Positions 46,838 through 55,767 of a stretch of DNA of 64,000 bases are shown here, in pieces. The translations under genes and the position numbers were made by a program. The notes below the pieces were generated by a model. It saw only the letters and a program-made list of their open reading frames with translations. It searched no databases and was not told where the DNA came from. This DNA is from Pararhizobium sp. YC-54 (GTDB taxonomy: Bacteria > Pseudomonadota > Alphaproteobacteria > Rhizobiales > Rhizobiaceae): the NCBI RefSeq assembly GCF_025847205.1, contig NZ_JAOYTH010000006.1, forward strand, positions 186,001 to 250,000. The letters run 5' to 3'. Each line of letters begins with the position of its first letter. Position 1 is the stretch's first letter.

Positions 46838-47449
46838 TCACCGTGCCGACAGCGCCAGCCGCAGCCCCATCAGCCCGAAGGCACCGGCAAAACCGCGCCG
46901 CAGCCATGTGGTGACACCCGGCCGTGCGATGACGTAGCGCCGCGCCGCTGCGGCAAAGACGCCATAGAACACGAAGACGATGAAAGTCAGCACCATGAAA
47001 ACGGCGGCGAGCCACAGCATGACCAGGCTGGGCGACGGCGTGCCATCCGGCACGAATTGCGGCAGGAAAGCCAGGAAGAACAACGACAGCTTCGGGTTGA
47101 GGCTGTTGAGCAGGATGGCTGTGCCGATGATCTTGCCTGCCCGCATGGGCCGCGCTTCTTCCGTAACCTGCAGGCTGCCGGCGTCGCGCAGCACGCTTAA
47201 GGCCATGTAGAGCAGATAGGCCACGCCGAGATATTTGATCACTTCAAAGGCCATGGCGCTGGTGTGCAAAAGGGCCGCCAGCCCGGCAATACTGGCAACG
47301 ATATGCGGAAGGATGCCAAGCGTGCAGCCGAATGCGGCGAGAACGCTGGCCCGGCCGCCGGAATTGAGGCCCGTTGCCAGCGTATAGAGCACGCCGGTGC
47401 CGGGCAGAAGGATGACGACAATGGATGTCAGCAGATATTCGAGGGTCAC
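46838..47449 (-). CDS. LysE family amino-acid exporter (third of three)
   Basis: A 203-residue LysE/RhtB transporter: LLTSIVVILLPGTGVLYTLATGL with PGTG in place of PGP, GCTLGILPHIV and NSLNPKLSLFFLAFLPQFV. The start is a GTG at 47449 with GGAG 6 nt upstream. It follows the AraC-type regulator at 47527 on the same strand with a 77-nt gap, so it may be controlled by it. The cargo is unknown. Confidence 0.9.
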   Translation of the reverse strand: MTLEYLLTSIVVILLPGTGVLYTLATGLNSGGRASVLAAFGCTLGILPHIVASIAGLAALLHTSAMAFEVIKYLGVAYLLYMALSVLRDAGSLQVTEEARPMRAGKIIGTAILLNSLNPKLSLFFLAFLPQFVPDGTPSPSLVMLWLAAVFMVLTFIVFVFYGVFAAAARRYVIARPGVTTWLRRGFAGAFGLMGLRLALSAR

Positions 47450-47526
47450 GACGCACTCCGTTCGACAGGGAAAACCGGAGAAAAGCGGATCACCGGCCCT
47501 TCGGTCTTGAACGAAATTGCAGCGCT

Positions 47527-48321
47527 TCAGCTATGAGCGAGCGCGTAGGCGCCCGGCGTGATGCCGTAGGCGCGAACGAAAGCCCGGGTCATGTGGCTCT
47601 GATCGGCAAACCCGCTAGCAAAAGCGGCGTCGGCGAGCGGCGTCCCCTTGGCGATCATCCGGCGAACGGCGCCGATGCGGCGCTGGATCAGATAGGCATG
47701 CGGCGTCATGCCGGTCGCCTCTGAGAAGGCGCGCACCACCTGAAAGCGGCTGAGCCCGCTTGCAGCGGCAAGATCGGCCAGGGTCGTGGCGGCGGCCGGA
47801 TCGTCATCCAGCAGGATTTTCGCCCGGCTGATGGACGGTGGCACGAAACGGAAGGCCTTTGGGCGGTCCATCAGCGACGCCACCAGCTGCAGAAAGCCGG
47901 TTTCCGGCGCCAGCGTTTCGCGCATCTGCGTCATCGCCGTGTAGACCGGCAGGAGACGTCGGGCAGCATGGCTGTCACGCATCACCGGCTGTGAGAACAC
48001 AAAATCGTCCGGCCTGCCCTCGCCGATGTCCAGAACCGCGCGCGCAATCAGGCCCGGATCGAAATAGAGCATTCGCCAGGAGCGCCCTTCCCCGCCAATC
48101 GGATGGCCGTCATGCACTTCGCCGGGATTGACCGTGATCATGTCGCCGGGACCGGCCTCGACCGGACCGCGGCCGCTTGCGGATTTCTGCGCCCCACGGA
48201 TGATCACGCCGATGCCGAACTGGTCATGGGTATGACGGCCGAAACTGTGCGCCGTGTCCGCCTCAACGGCCTCGACACCCTCGATTGCGCATTGCCGCAT
48301 CCGGAACTGGCCGGTTTTCAT
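47527..48321 (-). CDS. AraC family transcriptional regulator
   Basis: A 264-residue regulator. The N-terminal cupin-like domain has HTHDQFGIGVIIRG and NPGEVHDGHPIGG. The C-terminal AraC double helix-turn-helix runs from about residue 170 with LADLAAASGLSRFQVVRAFSEATGMTPHAYLIQRRI and ADAAFASGFADQSHMTRAFVRAYGITPGAYA. Such proteins with a following LysE exporter often control it; here the exporter is 77 nt downstream. The inducer is not known. Confidence 0.9.
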   Translation of the reverse strand: MKTGQFRMRQCAIEGVEAVEADTAHSFGRHTHDQFGIGVIIRGAQKSASGRGPVEAGPGDMITVNPGEVHDGHPIGGEGRSWRMLYFDPGLIARAVLDIGEGRPDDFVFSQPVMRDSHAARRLLPVYTAMTQMRETLAPETGFLQLVASLMDRPKAFRFVPPSISRAKILLDDDPAAATTLADLAAASGLSRFQVVRAFSEATGMTPHAYLIQRRIGAVRRMIAKGTPLADAAFASGFADQSHMTRAFVRAYGITPGAYALAHS

Positions 48322-48335
48322 CCGTCAAACGCTCC

Positions 48336-48740
48336 TCAGTCCCGTTCCCGACCCGGCAGCGCATCGCGCTCGCCAAACCAGTTTGCCGCCGAAGAACACC
48401 AGATCTGGTGGTTCGGCGCAAGCGCGCGGCGCTGGCGGATATTGCCCCAACGGATGCCGATCTCTTCGGCGTCCTCATCGGTCCCGGTCGTATAGATCGG
48501 CGAACCGCAATCGCCGCAGAACATCTGGAAACGCGTCCGGCCGTTGTCGCCGGTCTTCGTATAGGTTTTCGGCTCACCCGCCGTGATGCGGAAATCGGCT
48601 TTCGGAACGGACACCGTAACCCGATAAACCGAACCGGTCAGGTGCTGGCAATCGGTGCAGTGGCAGATACCGACCTTGTGGGGATCGATCTCCGCCTCAT
48701 ACCGGATCGCGCCGCAATGGCAGTATCCATCAATGTGCAT
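48336..48740 (-). CDS. GFA (glutathione-dependent formaldehyde-activating-like) family protein
   Basis: A 134-residue zinc-binding protein of the GFA/CENP-V fold. The cysteine clusters are GYCHCGAIRY (Cys7, Cys9), GICHCTDCQHLTGS (Cys26, Cys28, Cys31) and FCGDCGSPIY. The ATG at 48740 has GGAGG 7 nt upstream. Despite the name, most such proteins have no proven formaldehyde activity. It is just downstream of iolB (35-nt gap) and may be the tail of that operon. Confidence 0.88.
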   Translation of the reverse strand: MHIDGYCHCGAIRYEAEIDPHKVGICHCTDCQHLTGSVYRVTVSVPKADFRITAGEPKTYTKTGDNGRTRFQMFCGDCGSPIYTTGTDEDAEEIGIRWGNIRQRRALAPNHQIWCSSAANWFGERDALPGRERD

Positions 48741-48775
48741 GTCCGTTCCTCCCTGTTCAGGACGAACCTGGCCCA

Positions 48776-49576
48776 TCAGACGCCGGTGAACAGCCAGGCA
48801 TGTTCCTTGGCGTTGTTGAATTTCCAGACCCGCGACGGGCCGGCCATGACATTGAGGTAATAGAGATCGTAGCCATGGATTGCCGCGACCGGATGATAGC
48901 CCTTCGGCACCAGCGTCACATCACCATCCTCCACCGCCATCGTCTCGTCCAGCGAGCGGTCGTCGGTATAGACGCGCTGCATGGCGAAACCCTGCGATGG
49001 GTTGAGGCGGTGATAATAGGTTTCCTCAAGGAAGCTTTCGGCTGGCAGATTGTCCTCGTCATGCTTGTGCGGCGGATAGGACGAGGTATGGCCACCCGGC
49101 GTAATGACTTCGACGACCAGCAGCGAATGCGCGGCATTGTCGTCTTCCGGCATGATGTTGGTGACGTAGCGCGTATTGGTATTCTTGCCGCGGGTCATCT
49201 GCGGATGGCGGCCGGGCGCGATCACCTGCGCCTTGTAACCCTCACCGCCCGGAGCGGAGCAGACGGCAAGATCAAGCGCCGTCGTTGCCGTGGCTTCCCA
49301 ACGGCTGCCTTTCGGCACGTAAACCGCATAGGGCTGCCCCTCGAACGGCGTCATGCGCTGACCCAGTTCGCCGAAATCCTCGCCATCGACGGAAATCTTC
49401 GCCTTGCCGGAGACAAGCACGAGGCAGGTTTCGCGATCGGCACTTTCGCCTGCCGTCTTCTCGCCTGCCGACAGGCGGTTGAGGCCGAAACCGACATAGG
49501 TCCAGCCGGCTGACTGAGGCGTGATGTCATGGACAAGGCCGGAAGTGCCGTTTGGTTTGACGAGAAGGTTTGGCAT
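48776..49576 (-). CDS. iolB: 5-deoxy-glucuronate isomerase
   Basis: A 266-residue cupin enzyme of inositol catabolism converting 5-deoxy-glucuronate to 5-dehydro-2-deoxygluconate. Landmarks are PQSAGWTYVGFGLNRLSAGE, VYVPKGSRWEAT, GRHPQMTRGKNTNTRYVTNIM, VVEVITPGGHTSSYPPHKHDEDN (metal-binding histidines) and EHAWLF near the end. The ATG at 49576 gives MPNLLVKPNGTSG. It follows iolE by 34 nt. Confidence 0.95.
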   Translation of the reverse strand: MPNLLVKPNGTSGLVHDITPQSAGWTYVGFGLNRLSAGEKTAGESADRETCLVLVSGKAKISVDGEDFGELGQRMTPFEGQPYAVYVPKGSRWEATATTALDLAVCSAPGGEGYKAQVIAPGRHPQMTRGKNTNTRYVTNIMPEDDNAAHSLLVVEVITPGGHTSSYPPHKHDEDNLPAESFLEETYYHRLNPSQGFAMQRVYTDDRSLDETMAVEDGDVTLVPKGYHPVAAIHGYDLYYLNVMAGPSRVWKFNNAKEHAWLFTGV

Positions 49577-49610
49577 GGTGTGGCTCCTATTGATTTTCAT
49601 CTGGCTGGGA

Positions 49611-50528
49611 TCACCCCTTGGGGAAGCCTTCCGTTTCCACAGTATAGCCTGCAGCGGGCATGACACGCATCAGTTCGGCATAGCCTATCTCCGCCATTTT
49701 CTGCGGCGGCGACTTGCGCGGATCCTGCTCGGCCTCGACCACGAACCAGCCTTCATAGCCATAGTCGGCGAAACGCTTGACGATGGCGCCGAAATCGAGC
49801 GAACCGTCGCCCGGTACGGTAAAGGCCCCGAGCGCCACGGCGTCGAGGAAGGATTGCTTGCTGCGATCCAGGCCGTCGATGACGACTTGGCGGATATCCT
49901 TGACATGCACATGGTTGATGCGGGCATGGTGGTTGTCGATGGCACGCAGCACATCACCGCCGGCGAAAGCCAAATGGCCGGCGTCCAGCAGCAGCGGAAT
50001 GCCTTCGCCCGAATTCTTCATGAATGCGTCGAGTTCCGGTTCGGTTTCCACGACGGCCGCCATGTGATGATGGTAGGAGAGCGGCATGCCCTGATCTGCG
50101 CACCATTCGCCGAATTCCGTGACGCGGCGCGCATAGGCCTTCATCTCGTCATCGCCAAGGCGCGGCTTGGTGGCGAGCGGCTTGGAGCGGTCGCCCTGGA
50201 TAGACCGGCCGACTTCGCCATAGACGATGCAGGGCGCATTGACGGCCTTGAACAGTTCGATCATCGGCGCGATGCGGTCCTTGTTGGCCGAGAGATCCTC
50301 ATTGACCAGCGTGCCGGAGAACCAGCCGCCGCAGAGCGTCACGTCGGCCGTGCGCAGGATCGGCAGCATTTCACTCGGATTGTTGGGAAAGCGGCGGCCT
50401 TGCTCCATGCCGGTGAAGCCCGCGCTGCGCGACTGGCGCAGGCATTCTTCGAGCGACACGTCGTCGCTGAGTTCGGGAAGGTCGTCGTTCCACCAGGCGA
50501 TGGGCGACATGCCGAGTTTGGCTTTCAT
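49611..50528 (-). CDS. iolE: Myo-inosose-2 dehydratase
   Basis: A 305-residue TIM-barrel protein of the xylose isomerase-like superfamily that dehydrates 2-keto-myo-inositol (inosose). The family start KLGMSPIAWWNDDLPELSDD and the metal-site residues in GMPLSYHHHMAAVVE, LLLDAGHLAFAGGD and INHVHVKDIR are present. The ATG at 50528 is decided by family length. It is separated from iolD by 155 nt that hold the family 2 repeat (50580-50665). It is co-directional with iolB. Confidence 0.95.
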   Translation of the reverse strand: MKAKLGMSPIAWWNDDLPELSDDVSLEECLRQSRSAGFTGMEQGRRFPNNPSEMLPILRTADVTLCGGWFSGTLVNEDLSANKDRIAPMIELFKAVNAPCIVYGEVGRSIQGDRSKPLATKPRLGDDEMKAYARRVTEFGEWCADQGMPLSYHHHMAAVVETEPELDAFMKNSGEGIPLLLDAGHLAFAGGDVLRAIDNHHARINHVHVKDIRQVVIDGLDRSKQSFLDAVALGAFTVPGDGSLDFGAIVKRFADYGYEGWFVVEAEQDPRKSPPQKMAEIGYAELMRVMPAAGYTVETEGFPKG

Positions 50529-50579
50529 GAAAATTCTCCCTGGAGGAAGGCAATCGGCCTTCCCTGTCATCCTGTATTC

Positions 50580-50665
50580 CCGTCATCCTCGGGCTTGACC
50601 CGAGGATCCATGGTTCCCCGTAACGCCTCACGGTTGGATCCTCGGGTCAAGCCCGAGGATGACGG
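50580..50665. repeat. Palindromic repeat family 2, perfect 31-nt arms (iolD-iolE gap)
   Basis: Positions 50580-50610 and 50635-50665 are exact reverse complements over 31 nt, with a 24-nt loop. Each arm contains CTCGGGCTTGACCCGAGG and is bounded by CCGTCATC / GATGACGG. A degenerate copy is at 8915-9052. In the iolD-to-iolE mRNA this forms a very strong hairpin, which may stabilise or partly end the transcript. Confidence 0.9.
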
Positions 50666-50683
50666 AGTTTGTGATTGCTTATC

Positions 50684-52534
50684 CTAGCCGATACGCTGGG
50701 CGGCGAGCGCTTTTTCGTAGCCCTTGCGGGCCTCAACGACCCTCGAGCGCTCGGAGACTTCCGGCACCGCCACATCCCACCAGTGACCACCCTCGTCGGT
50801 GGTGATCAGCGGGTCGGTATCGATGACGATGACGGTGGTGCAGTTCTCGCCGGCGGTTTCCTTCAGTGCGATTTCCAGCTCGTTGATCGAGGCGACCTTG
50901 CGGGTGATCGCCCCCATTGCGGCGGCATGTCCGGCGAAGTCGATGGCCGGCAGCGTGACGTGATGGGTATCACGCAAGAGGTTGTTGAAGTTGGCGCCGC
51001 CGGTTGCCATCTGCAGCCGGTTGATGCAGCCGTAACCGGCGTTGTCGAGCAGCACGATGGTGATCTTGGCGCCGAGCATGATCGACGAGGCAATTTCCGA
51101 GTTCAGCATCATGTAGCTGCCGTCGCCGACCATGACGATGACGTCGCTCTCGGGCTTGGCAAGCTTGACGCCCAGACCGCCGGCCACTTCATAGCCCATG
51201 GTCGAGAAACCGTATTCCATGTGATAGCTGCCGGGCGCATCCGCCTGCCACAGCTTGTGCAATTCGCCGGGCAGACCACCGGCGGCGCAGACCAGCGTCG
51301 TATTTTCCTTGCGGGCACGCTGGACGGCGCCGATGACCTGGGCGTCGGACGGCAGGGCCGCATTGGTGGTCGCGGTCGCCTTGCCGGCAGCCTTCAGCCA
51401 CTCGGCCTTGCCGTCGATCGCCTTCTTGGTCCAGGCGGTATCGACCTTGTGCGAGCCGAGGCCGGCGCTTAGGGCATCGAGACCGACGCGGGCGTCGGAC
51501 ACCAGCGGCAGAGCCTCATGCTTGGCGGCGTCGAAGGCCTGGGTGTTGAGGCCGATGATCTTCAGGTCGTCGTTCTTGAACAGCGCCCAGGAGCCGGTGG
51601 TGAAATCCTGCATTCGCGAGCCGACGGCGAGAACGACATCGGCATCCTCGGCCACCAGGTTGGACGCCGATGTGCCGGTGACGCCGACCGAGCCCATGTT
51701 GAGCGGATGGCTGTGCGGCAGCGAGGACTTGCCGGCCTGGGTTTCGACGACAGGGATGCCGTGTCTCTCAGCAAAGGCGGCGAGCGTCTTGCTGGCCTCG
51801 GAATAAAGCACGCCGCCGCCGGAAATGATCACCGGTTTCCGGGCAGCTTTCAGTACCCTAATCGCATGTGCCAGTTCGTCCGCATCCGGATGCAGGCGGC
51901 GGGTCGTCCAGACCTTTTCGTCGAAGAAGCTTTCCGGATAGTCATAGGCTTCCGCCTGCACATCCTGGCAAAGCGACAGCGTGACCGGGCCGCAATCGGC
52001 GGGATCGGTCAGCACCTGCATGGCACGGCGCAGCGCCGGAATGATCTGTTCCGGGCGGGTGATCCGGTCGAAATAGCGCGAAACGGGACGAAAGCAGTCG
52101 TTGACGGTCATGGTGCCGTCGCCGAAATCCTCGATCTGCTGCAAAACCGGATCCGGGCGGCGATTGGCAAAGACATCGCCGGGCAGAAGCAGCACTGGCA
52201 GGCGGTTGACATGCGCCAAGGCTGCCGACGTCACCATGTTGAGCGCGCCGGGGCCGATCGAGGTGGTGCAGGCCATGAAGCGGCGGCGGAAGCTTGCCTT
52301 GGCAAACGCAATCGCGGCATTCGCCATGCCCTGCTCGTTCTGGGCGCGATAGGTCGGCAGCGTATCCTTGATGCCATGCAGCGCCTCGCCGATACCGGCG
52401 ACATTGCCATGGCCGAAAATGGCGAAGACACCGCCGAAGATCGGCGTCTTCTCGCCCTCGATCACGGTCATCTGCCTGGTGAGAAACCGCGCGACGGCCT
52501 GCGCCATGGTCAGGCGAACAGTCTTCTGGCTCAT
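50684..52534 (-). CDS. iolD: 3D-(3,5/4)-trihydroxycyclohexane-1,2-dione acylhydrolase (decyclizing)
   Basis: A 616-residue thiamin-diphosphate enzyme opening the ring of the diketo-inositol intermediate to 5-deoxy-glucuronate. Landmarks are LTMAQAVARFLTRQ, GIGEALHGIKDTLPTYRAQNEQGMA (glutamate of the ThDP fold), FMACTTSIGPGALNM, PVIISGGGVLYSEA and the ThDP-binding VGDGSYMMLNSEI with DNAGYGCINRLQ. The ATG at 52534 has GAGGAGG upstream. Upstream of it lies repeat family 1 copy C. Confidence 0.96.
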   Translation of the reverse strand: MSQKTVRLTMAQAVARFLTRQMTVIEGEKTPIFGGVFAIFGHGNVAGIGEALHGIKDTLPTYRAQNEQGMANAAIAFAKASFRRRFMACTTSIGPGALNMVTSAALAHVNRLPVLLLPGDVFANRRPDPVLQQIEDFGDGTMTVNDCFRPVSRYFDRITRPEQIIPALRRAMQVLTDPADCGPVTLSLCQDVQAEAYDYPESFFDEKVWTTRRLHPDADELAHAIRVLKAARKPVIISGGGVLYSEASKTLAAFAERHGIPVVETQAGKSSLPHSHPLNMGSVGVTGTSASNLVAEDADVVLAVGSRMQDFTTGSWALFKNDDLKIIGLNTQAFDAAKHEALPLVSDARVGLDALSAGLGSHKVDTAWTKKAIDGKAEWLKAAGKATATTNAALPSDAQVIGAVQRARKENTTLVCAAGGLPGELHKLWQADAPGSYHMEYGFSTMGYEVAGGLGVKLAKPESDVIVMVGDGSYMMLNSEIASSIMLGAKITIVLLDNAGYGCINRLQMATGGANFNNLLRDTHHVTLPAIDFAGHAAAMGAITRKVASINELEIALKETAGENCTTVIVIDTDPLITTDEGGHWWDVAVPEVSERSRVVEARKGYEKALAAQRIG

Positions 52535-52593
52535 TGTTTCCTCCTCGAACGAGGACATTGCCTCGCATTGATTTCTGCCCATGTGGAGGTTTA

Positions 52594-52734
52594 CCCCCCT
52601 CTGTCACTTCGTGACATCTCCCCCTCAAGGGGGGAGATCGTTCTTTTCCCACGGAAGCTCCCACCTTGTCGGCTACGACACTCTCGGCAATCTCCCCCCT
52701 TGAGGGGGAGATGTCCCGGAGGGACAGAGGGGGG
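52594..52734. repeat. Palindromic repeat family 1, copy C (iolC-iolD gap)
   Basis: The element starts CCCCCCTCTGTCAC-TTC-GTGAC, then CTCCCCCTCAAGGGGGGAG, a middle of about 60 nt and the inverted CTCCCCCCTTGAGGGGGAG, TGTCCCGGAGGGACA and GAGGGGGG. It fills the gap between the iolC stop (52759) and the iolD start (52534). Confidence 0.88.
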
Positions 52735-52758
52735 AGCCACAGACGCAATATGCGCCAA

Positions 52759-54690
52759 CTAGGCTGCTTTTGTTTCCGCAAGGCCAAGCCAGAGATTGAC
52801 CAGCGCCTCGAATTTGCCCGCCATGTCGGCGATCGCCTGTTCGTCGTTGATCTCGCCAGCCAGCCAGGCTTTGCTGGCCTCGGCAAAGATCGTCCGACCG
52901 ACGGCAAAGCCCTTGACGGTCTTCGATGTCCGCGCCGCGGCAAAACCTTCCTTCAGCGCCTCATACGGCGCTTCCAGCCCGAGCAGGACGACACCGCGGC
53001 AGAGCGGATCGCGCTTTTCGATGACGGCATCGATCGCGGCCCAGGCGGAACGGCTTGCCTGCGGTTCGAGCTTCCACCAATCCGGCTTCAGCCCGGCATC
53101 GTAGAGTTCAGTCAGCGCACGCGGGATAGTATTGTCATCGAGCCTGCCGTGCTTGCCGGCGATGATCTCGATCAGGATTTCGCGGCCGACCTTGCGCGCT
53201 GCCTCGAAAGCCGAGCGCAGCTTGGCGATCTGGGCGGCCTTCATCTCAGCGGGATCGTCCGGATGGAAGAAGCTCAGGACCTTGATGCAGTGATCGACCG
53301 GCCATTCGATCAGCCGGCTACCGAGATCCTGGCTGAATTCGAATTGCAGCGGACGCGAACCGGGAAGCTCGATCGGCTTGCCGATCCAGAAGTTCTTGTT
53401 GACCGCATAGAGCGCGTCACGGCCATATTTGTCGTCGATCAGCATGCCGAAGCCGGGGCGGCCGTTGGCAATGCGCTCGGCAGCCTTCACGGCAAGGACT
53501 TTGAATGCCGGGATGCGCGCCAGAAGCGCGGCATTGCCGCCGGCCAGATCTTCCAGCTGGCTGCGATGATCGATGGCAAGCGCCATCAGTTGCGGGATTT
53601 CGCGGCGGCGGGTGGTTGCCCAGTGCACGTGGTTGATCGCCTCGTCCTTGCGCAGCGCCTTTTCCTTGCTGCCGTGTTCGAGGAAGAATTGCAGCTCGGT
53701 CCATGTCGGGATTTCCGGCGCACAGAGAAGGCGTGACACGGCAAAGGCACCGCAGGCATTGGCCCAGGTGGCGGATGTCGCATGCGGCTCCCCCTTCAGC
53801 CAGCCGCGCAGGAAACCGGACATGAACGCGTCGCCGGCTCCGAGAACATTGTAGACCTCGATCGGGAAACCCTTGCCGACGATGCCGTCTTCCAGATCGT
53901 CGGAGATGGGGCCGTCATAGACGATGCAGCCCATCGGGCCGCGCTTGAGGACGATCGTCGCCTTGGAATTGGCGCGGATGGTCTTGAGTGCCGCCAGCAG
54001 GTCGCTGTCGCCGGATGCGATCAGCACTTCCTCTTCGGTGCCGACGATCAGGTCGCAATCGGCAAGCACCGTCTTCAGGTGCGCAGAGACCTTTTCGGAG
54101 GCGATATAACGGTTGTCGCCGGCGTCATGGCCGGCAAGGCCCCAGAGGTTGGGGCGGTAATCGATATCGAAGACCACCTTGGCGCCGCTTTCCTTGGCGA
54201 TGCGGATCGCCTTGCGCTGGGCGGCATCGGTATGCGGCTTGGCGAAATGCGTACCGGTGACAAGGATTGCCCGGGCGGAACGGATGAAGTCTTCGGATAC
54301 GTCATCCTCGCAAAGCGCGCTGTCGGCGCAGTTGTCGCGATAGAACAGAAGCGGGAAGGAATGGTCGCTTTCGACAGCCAGGATGGCAAGTGCCGTCAGC
54401 CGCTCCGGATCGGTGACGATGCCCCTGGTCTCGACGCCCTCGCGCTCCAGCTGTTCTTGGATGAAGCGACCCATCTGCTCCTTGCCGACGCGGGTGAGAA
54501 GCGCCGACTTCAGGCCGAGCCGTGCGGTTCCGACGGAAATATTGGTGGGGCAGCCGCCGACGGACTTGGCGAAACTGGCGACATCTTCCAGCCGCGTGCC
54601 GATCTGCTGGCCGTAGAGATCGACCGAGGCGCGGCCGATGGTGATGAGGTCGAGCGGCTTGTCTGCCTGCGTCCTGTTGGTCTGACTCAC
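52759..54690 (-). CDS. iolC: Bifunctional 5-dehydro-2-deoxygluconokinase / DUF2090 aldolase-like (IolC fusion)
   Basis: A 643-residue two-domain protein. Residues 1-325 are a PfkB-type kinase: LDLITIGRASVDLYGQQIG, VGGCPTNIS and EVYNVLGAGDAFMSGFLRG with the catalytic aspartate in GAGD. It phosphorylates 5-dehydro-2-deoxygluconate. Residues about 330-643 are DUF2090, which in rhizobial and some other fused proteins is thought to be the aldolase-like partner of IolJ. The start is GTG 54690 with GGAGGAA upstream. It is the first gene after the IolR-controlled promoter at 54777-54800. Confidence 0.94.
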   Translation of the reverse strand: MSQTNRTQADKPLDLITIGRASVDLYGQQIGTRLEDVASFAKSVGGCPTNISVGTARLGLKSALLTRVGKEQMGRFIQEQLEREGVETRGIVTDPERLTALAILAVESDHSFPLLFYRDNCADSALCEDDVSEDFIRSARAILVTGTHFAKPHTDAAQRKAIRIAKESGAKVVFDIDYRPNLWGLAGHDAGDNRYIASEKVSAHLKTVLADCDLIVGTEEEVLIASGDSDLLAALKTIRANSKATIVLKRGPMGCIVYDGPISDDLEDGIVGKGFPIEVYNVLGAGDAFMSGFLRGWLKGEPHATSATWANACGAFAVSRLLCAPEIPTWTELQFFLEHGSKEKALRKDEAINHVHWATTRRREIPQLMALAIDHRSQLEDLAGGNAALLARIPAFKVLAVKAAERIANGRPGFGMLIDDKYGRDALYAVNKNFWIGKPIELPGSRPLQFEFSQDLGSRLIEWPVDHCIKVLSFFHPDDPAEMKAAQIAKLRSAFEAARKVGREILIEIIAGKHGRLDDNTIPRALTELYDAGLKPDWWKLEPQASRSAWAAIDAVIEKRDPLCRGVVLLGLEAPYEALKEGFAAARTSKTVKGFAVGRTIFAEASKAWLAGEINDEQAIADMAGKFEALVNLWLGLAETKAA

Positions 54691-54755
54691 TGCTTCCTCC
54701 CGGCGGGCGCCTGCGTCGCGCCGACATCTTTAATGTCTGTAGGTGATCACCTTAT

Positions 54756-54800
54756 GAAACATAGGTTCCGACATATAGTCAATATGGAATTTTCATTCTA
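54756..54800 (-). promoter_or_regulatory. iolC promoter with two IolR-type sites
   Basis: On the minus strand TTGACT (54777-54782 on +) is a -35. Directly upstream, 54785-54800 reads TGGAATTTTCATTCTA on the + strand, a GGAA-N6-TTC(T) dyad. A second related site, GAAA-N6-TTCC, is at 54756-54769 in the spacer. The published rhizobial IolR motif is GGAA-N6-TTCC. Binding here is inferred. Confidence 0.6.
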
Positions 54801-55655
54801 TTATCGTTCTTTGCCGTTCCGCCGCCGCTTTTCGGCAACCGCCACCGTCAGCGCCATGGCGAAGGCCATGCTGGCCGAGAGCGAACGGAACCCGGCATGA
54901 TCGGCCTCGACAAGCTCGAACCAGACCTTGGAGGATTCCGCCAGCGGCGAGAAGGCAGAGTCCGTCAGCGAGACCACCGGCACCTTTTGATTGGCGAGCA
55001 GTTTTGCCTGGTTGACGCTTTCCGAGGCATAGGGCGAGAAACTGACGGCAAACGCCGCATCCTTCGGCCCTGCCATGGCCAGAATATCGTCATCGATCCC
55101 GGCCGCCGTACCAACCATCTGGTATCTGACCTTCAGCTTGCCGAAGGCATAGGCCATATAGCCGGAGATCGGATAGGAGCGGCGCTTGGCAACAAGATAG
55201 ATCGTCTCGGCCCCGGCGAGGATATTGACGGCCCGCTCGAAGGCTTCCGGCTCGACGGAGGTGGCGATGTTGTCGAGCGAGCGGTGGGCGGCGGCGACGA
55301 AGCCGTTGAAGATCGAACCGCTTTCCAGCTTGCTGTGCTCGTTGCCGCTCAGTGCTTTCAGGCGCTCGTCATACCCCGGCGTGCGCTCACGCAGCCTTGC
55401 CCGAAAAATCTGCTGCAGACTGGAAAAACCCTCGAAGCCGAAATGCTGGGCGAAGCGCACCAGCGTCGAGGGCTGGACATCGGCCGACGTGGCGATACTG
55501 GCGGCGGTACCGAAGGCGATCTCGTCCGGATGATCCAGCGCATAGGCGGCGACCTGGCGCAACCGCTTCGGCAATTGCGCCTTGCGCTCCAGGATCATCG
55601 CTTTGAGACCGTCAAAATCCTGCGGAATAGCGATGCTGTTTTCCGTTTCGGCCAT
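54801..55655 (-). CDS. iolR: RpiR/MurR-type regulator of inositol catabolism
   Basis: A 284-residue RpiR-family regulator. The N-terminal helix-turn-helix has LPKRLRQVAAYALDHPDEIAFGTAASIATSADVQPSTLVRFAQHFGFEGFSSLQQIF. The C-terminal SIS sugar-phosphate domain spans from about residue 120 (AETIYLVAKRRSYPISGYMAYAFGKL, AVSFSPYASESVNQAKLLA). It represses iol genes until an inositol-derived phosphate binds, as known in rhizobia. The ATG at 55655 gives MAETENSIAIPQDFDGLKAMI. It lies between the oxidoreductase and iolC genes, same strand. Confidence 0.93.
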   Translation of the reverse strand: MAETENSIAIPQDFDGLKAMILERKAQLPKRLRQVAAYALDHPDEIAFGTAASIATSADVQPSTLVRFAQHFGFEGFSSLQQIFRARLRERTPGYDERLKALSGNEHSKLESGSIFNGFVAAAHRSLDNIATSVEPEAFERAVNILAGAETIYLVAKRRSYPISGYMAYAFGKLKVRYQMVGTAAGIDDDILAMAGPKDAAFAVSFSPYASESVNQAKLLANQKVPVVSLTDSAFSPLAESSKVWFELVEADHAGFRSLSASMAFAMALTVAVAEKRRRNGKER

Positions 55656-55719
55656 ATGTCCGGGCTCTTTCTCAGTTTGCGCTGCCGTCAAAACCTTATG
55701 CGAGGAACGGGGCAAGGAA

Positions 55720-55735
55720 TAGAACATTCATTCTA
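55720..55735 (-). promoter_or_regulatory. IolR-type site upstream of iolR
   Basis: TAGAA-N6-TTCTA (perfect 5-nt arms, TAGAACATTCATTCTA) in the 112-nt gap between the oxidoreductase stop and iolR start. An overlapping GGAA-N6-ATTC is at 55716. It fits autoregulation of iolR. Confidence 0.5.
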
Positions 55736-55767
55736 CAGTTCCATTTTTCCCACCGCTTCACGAATTG

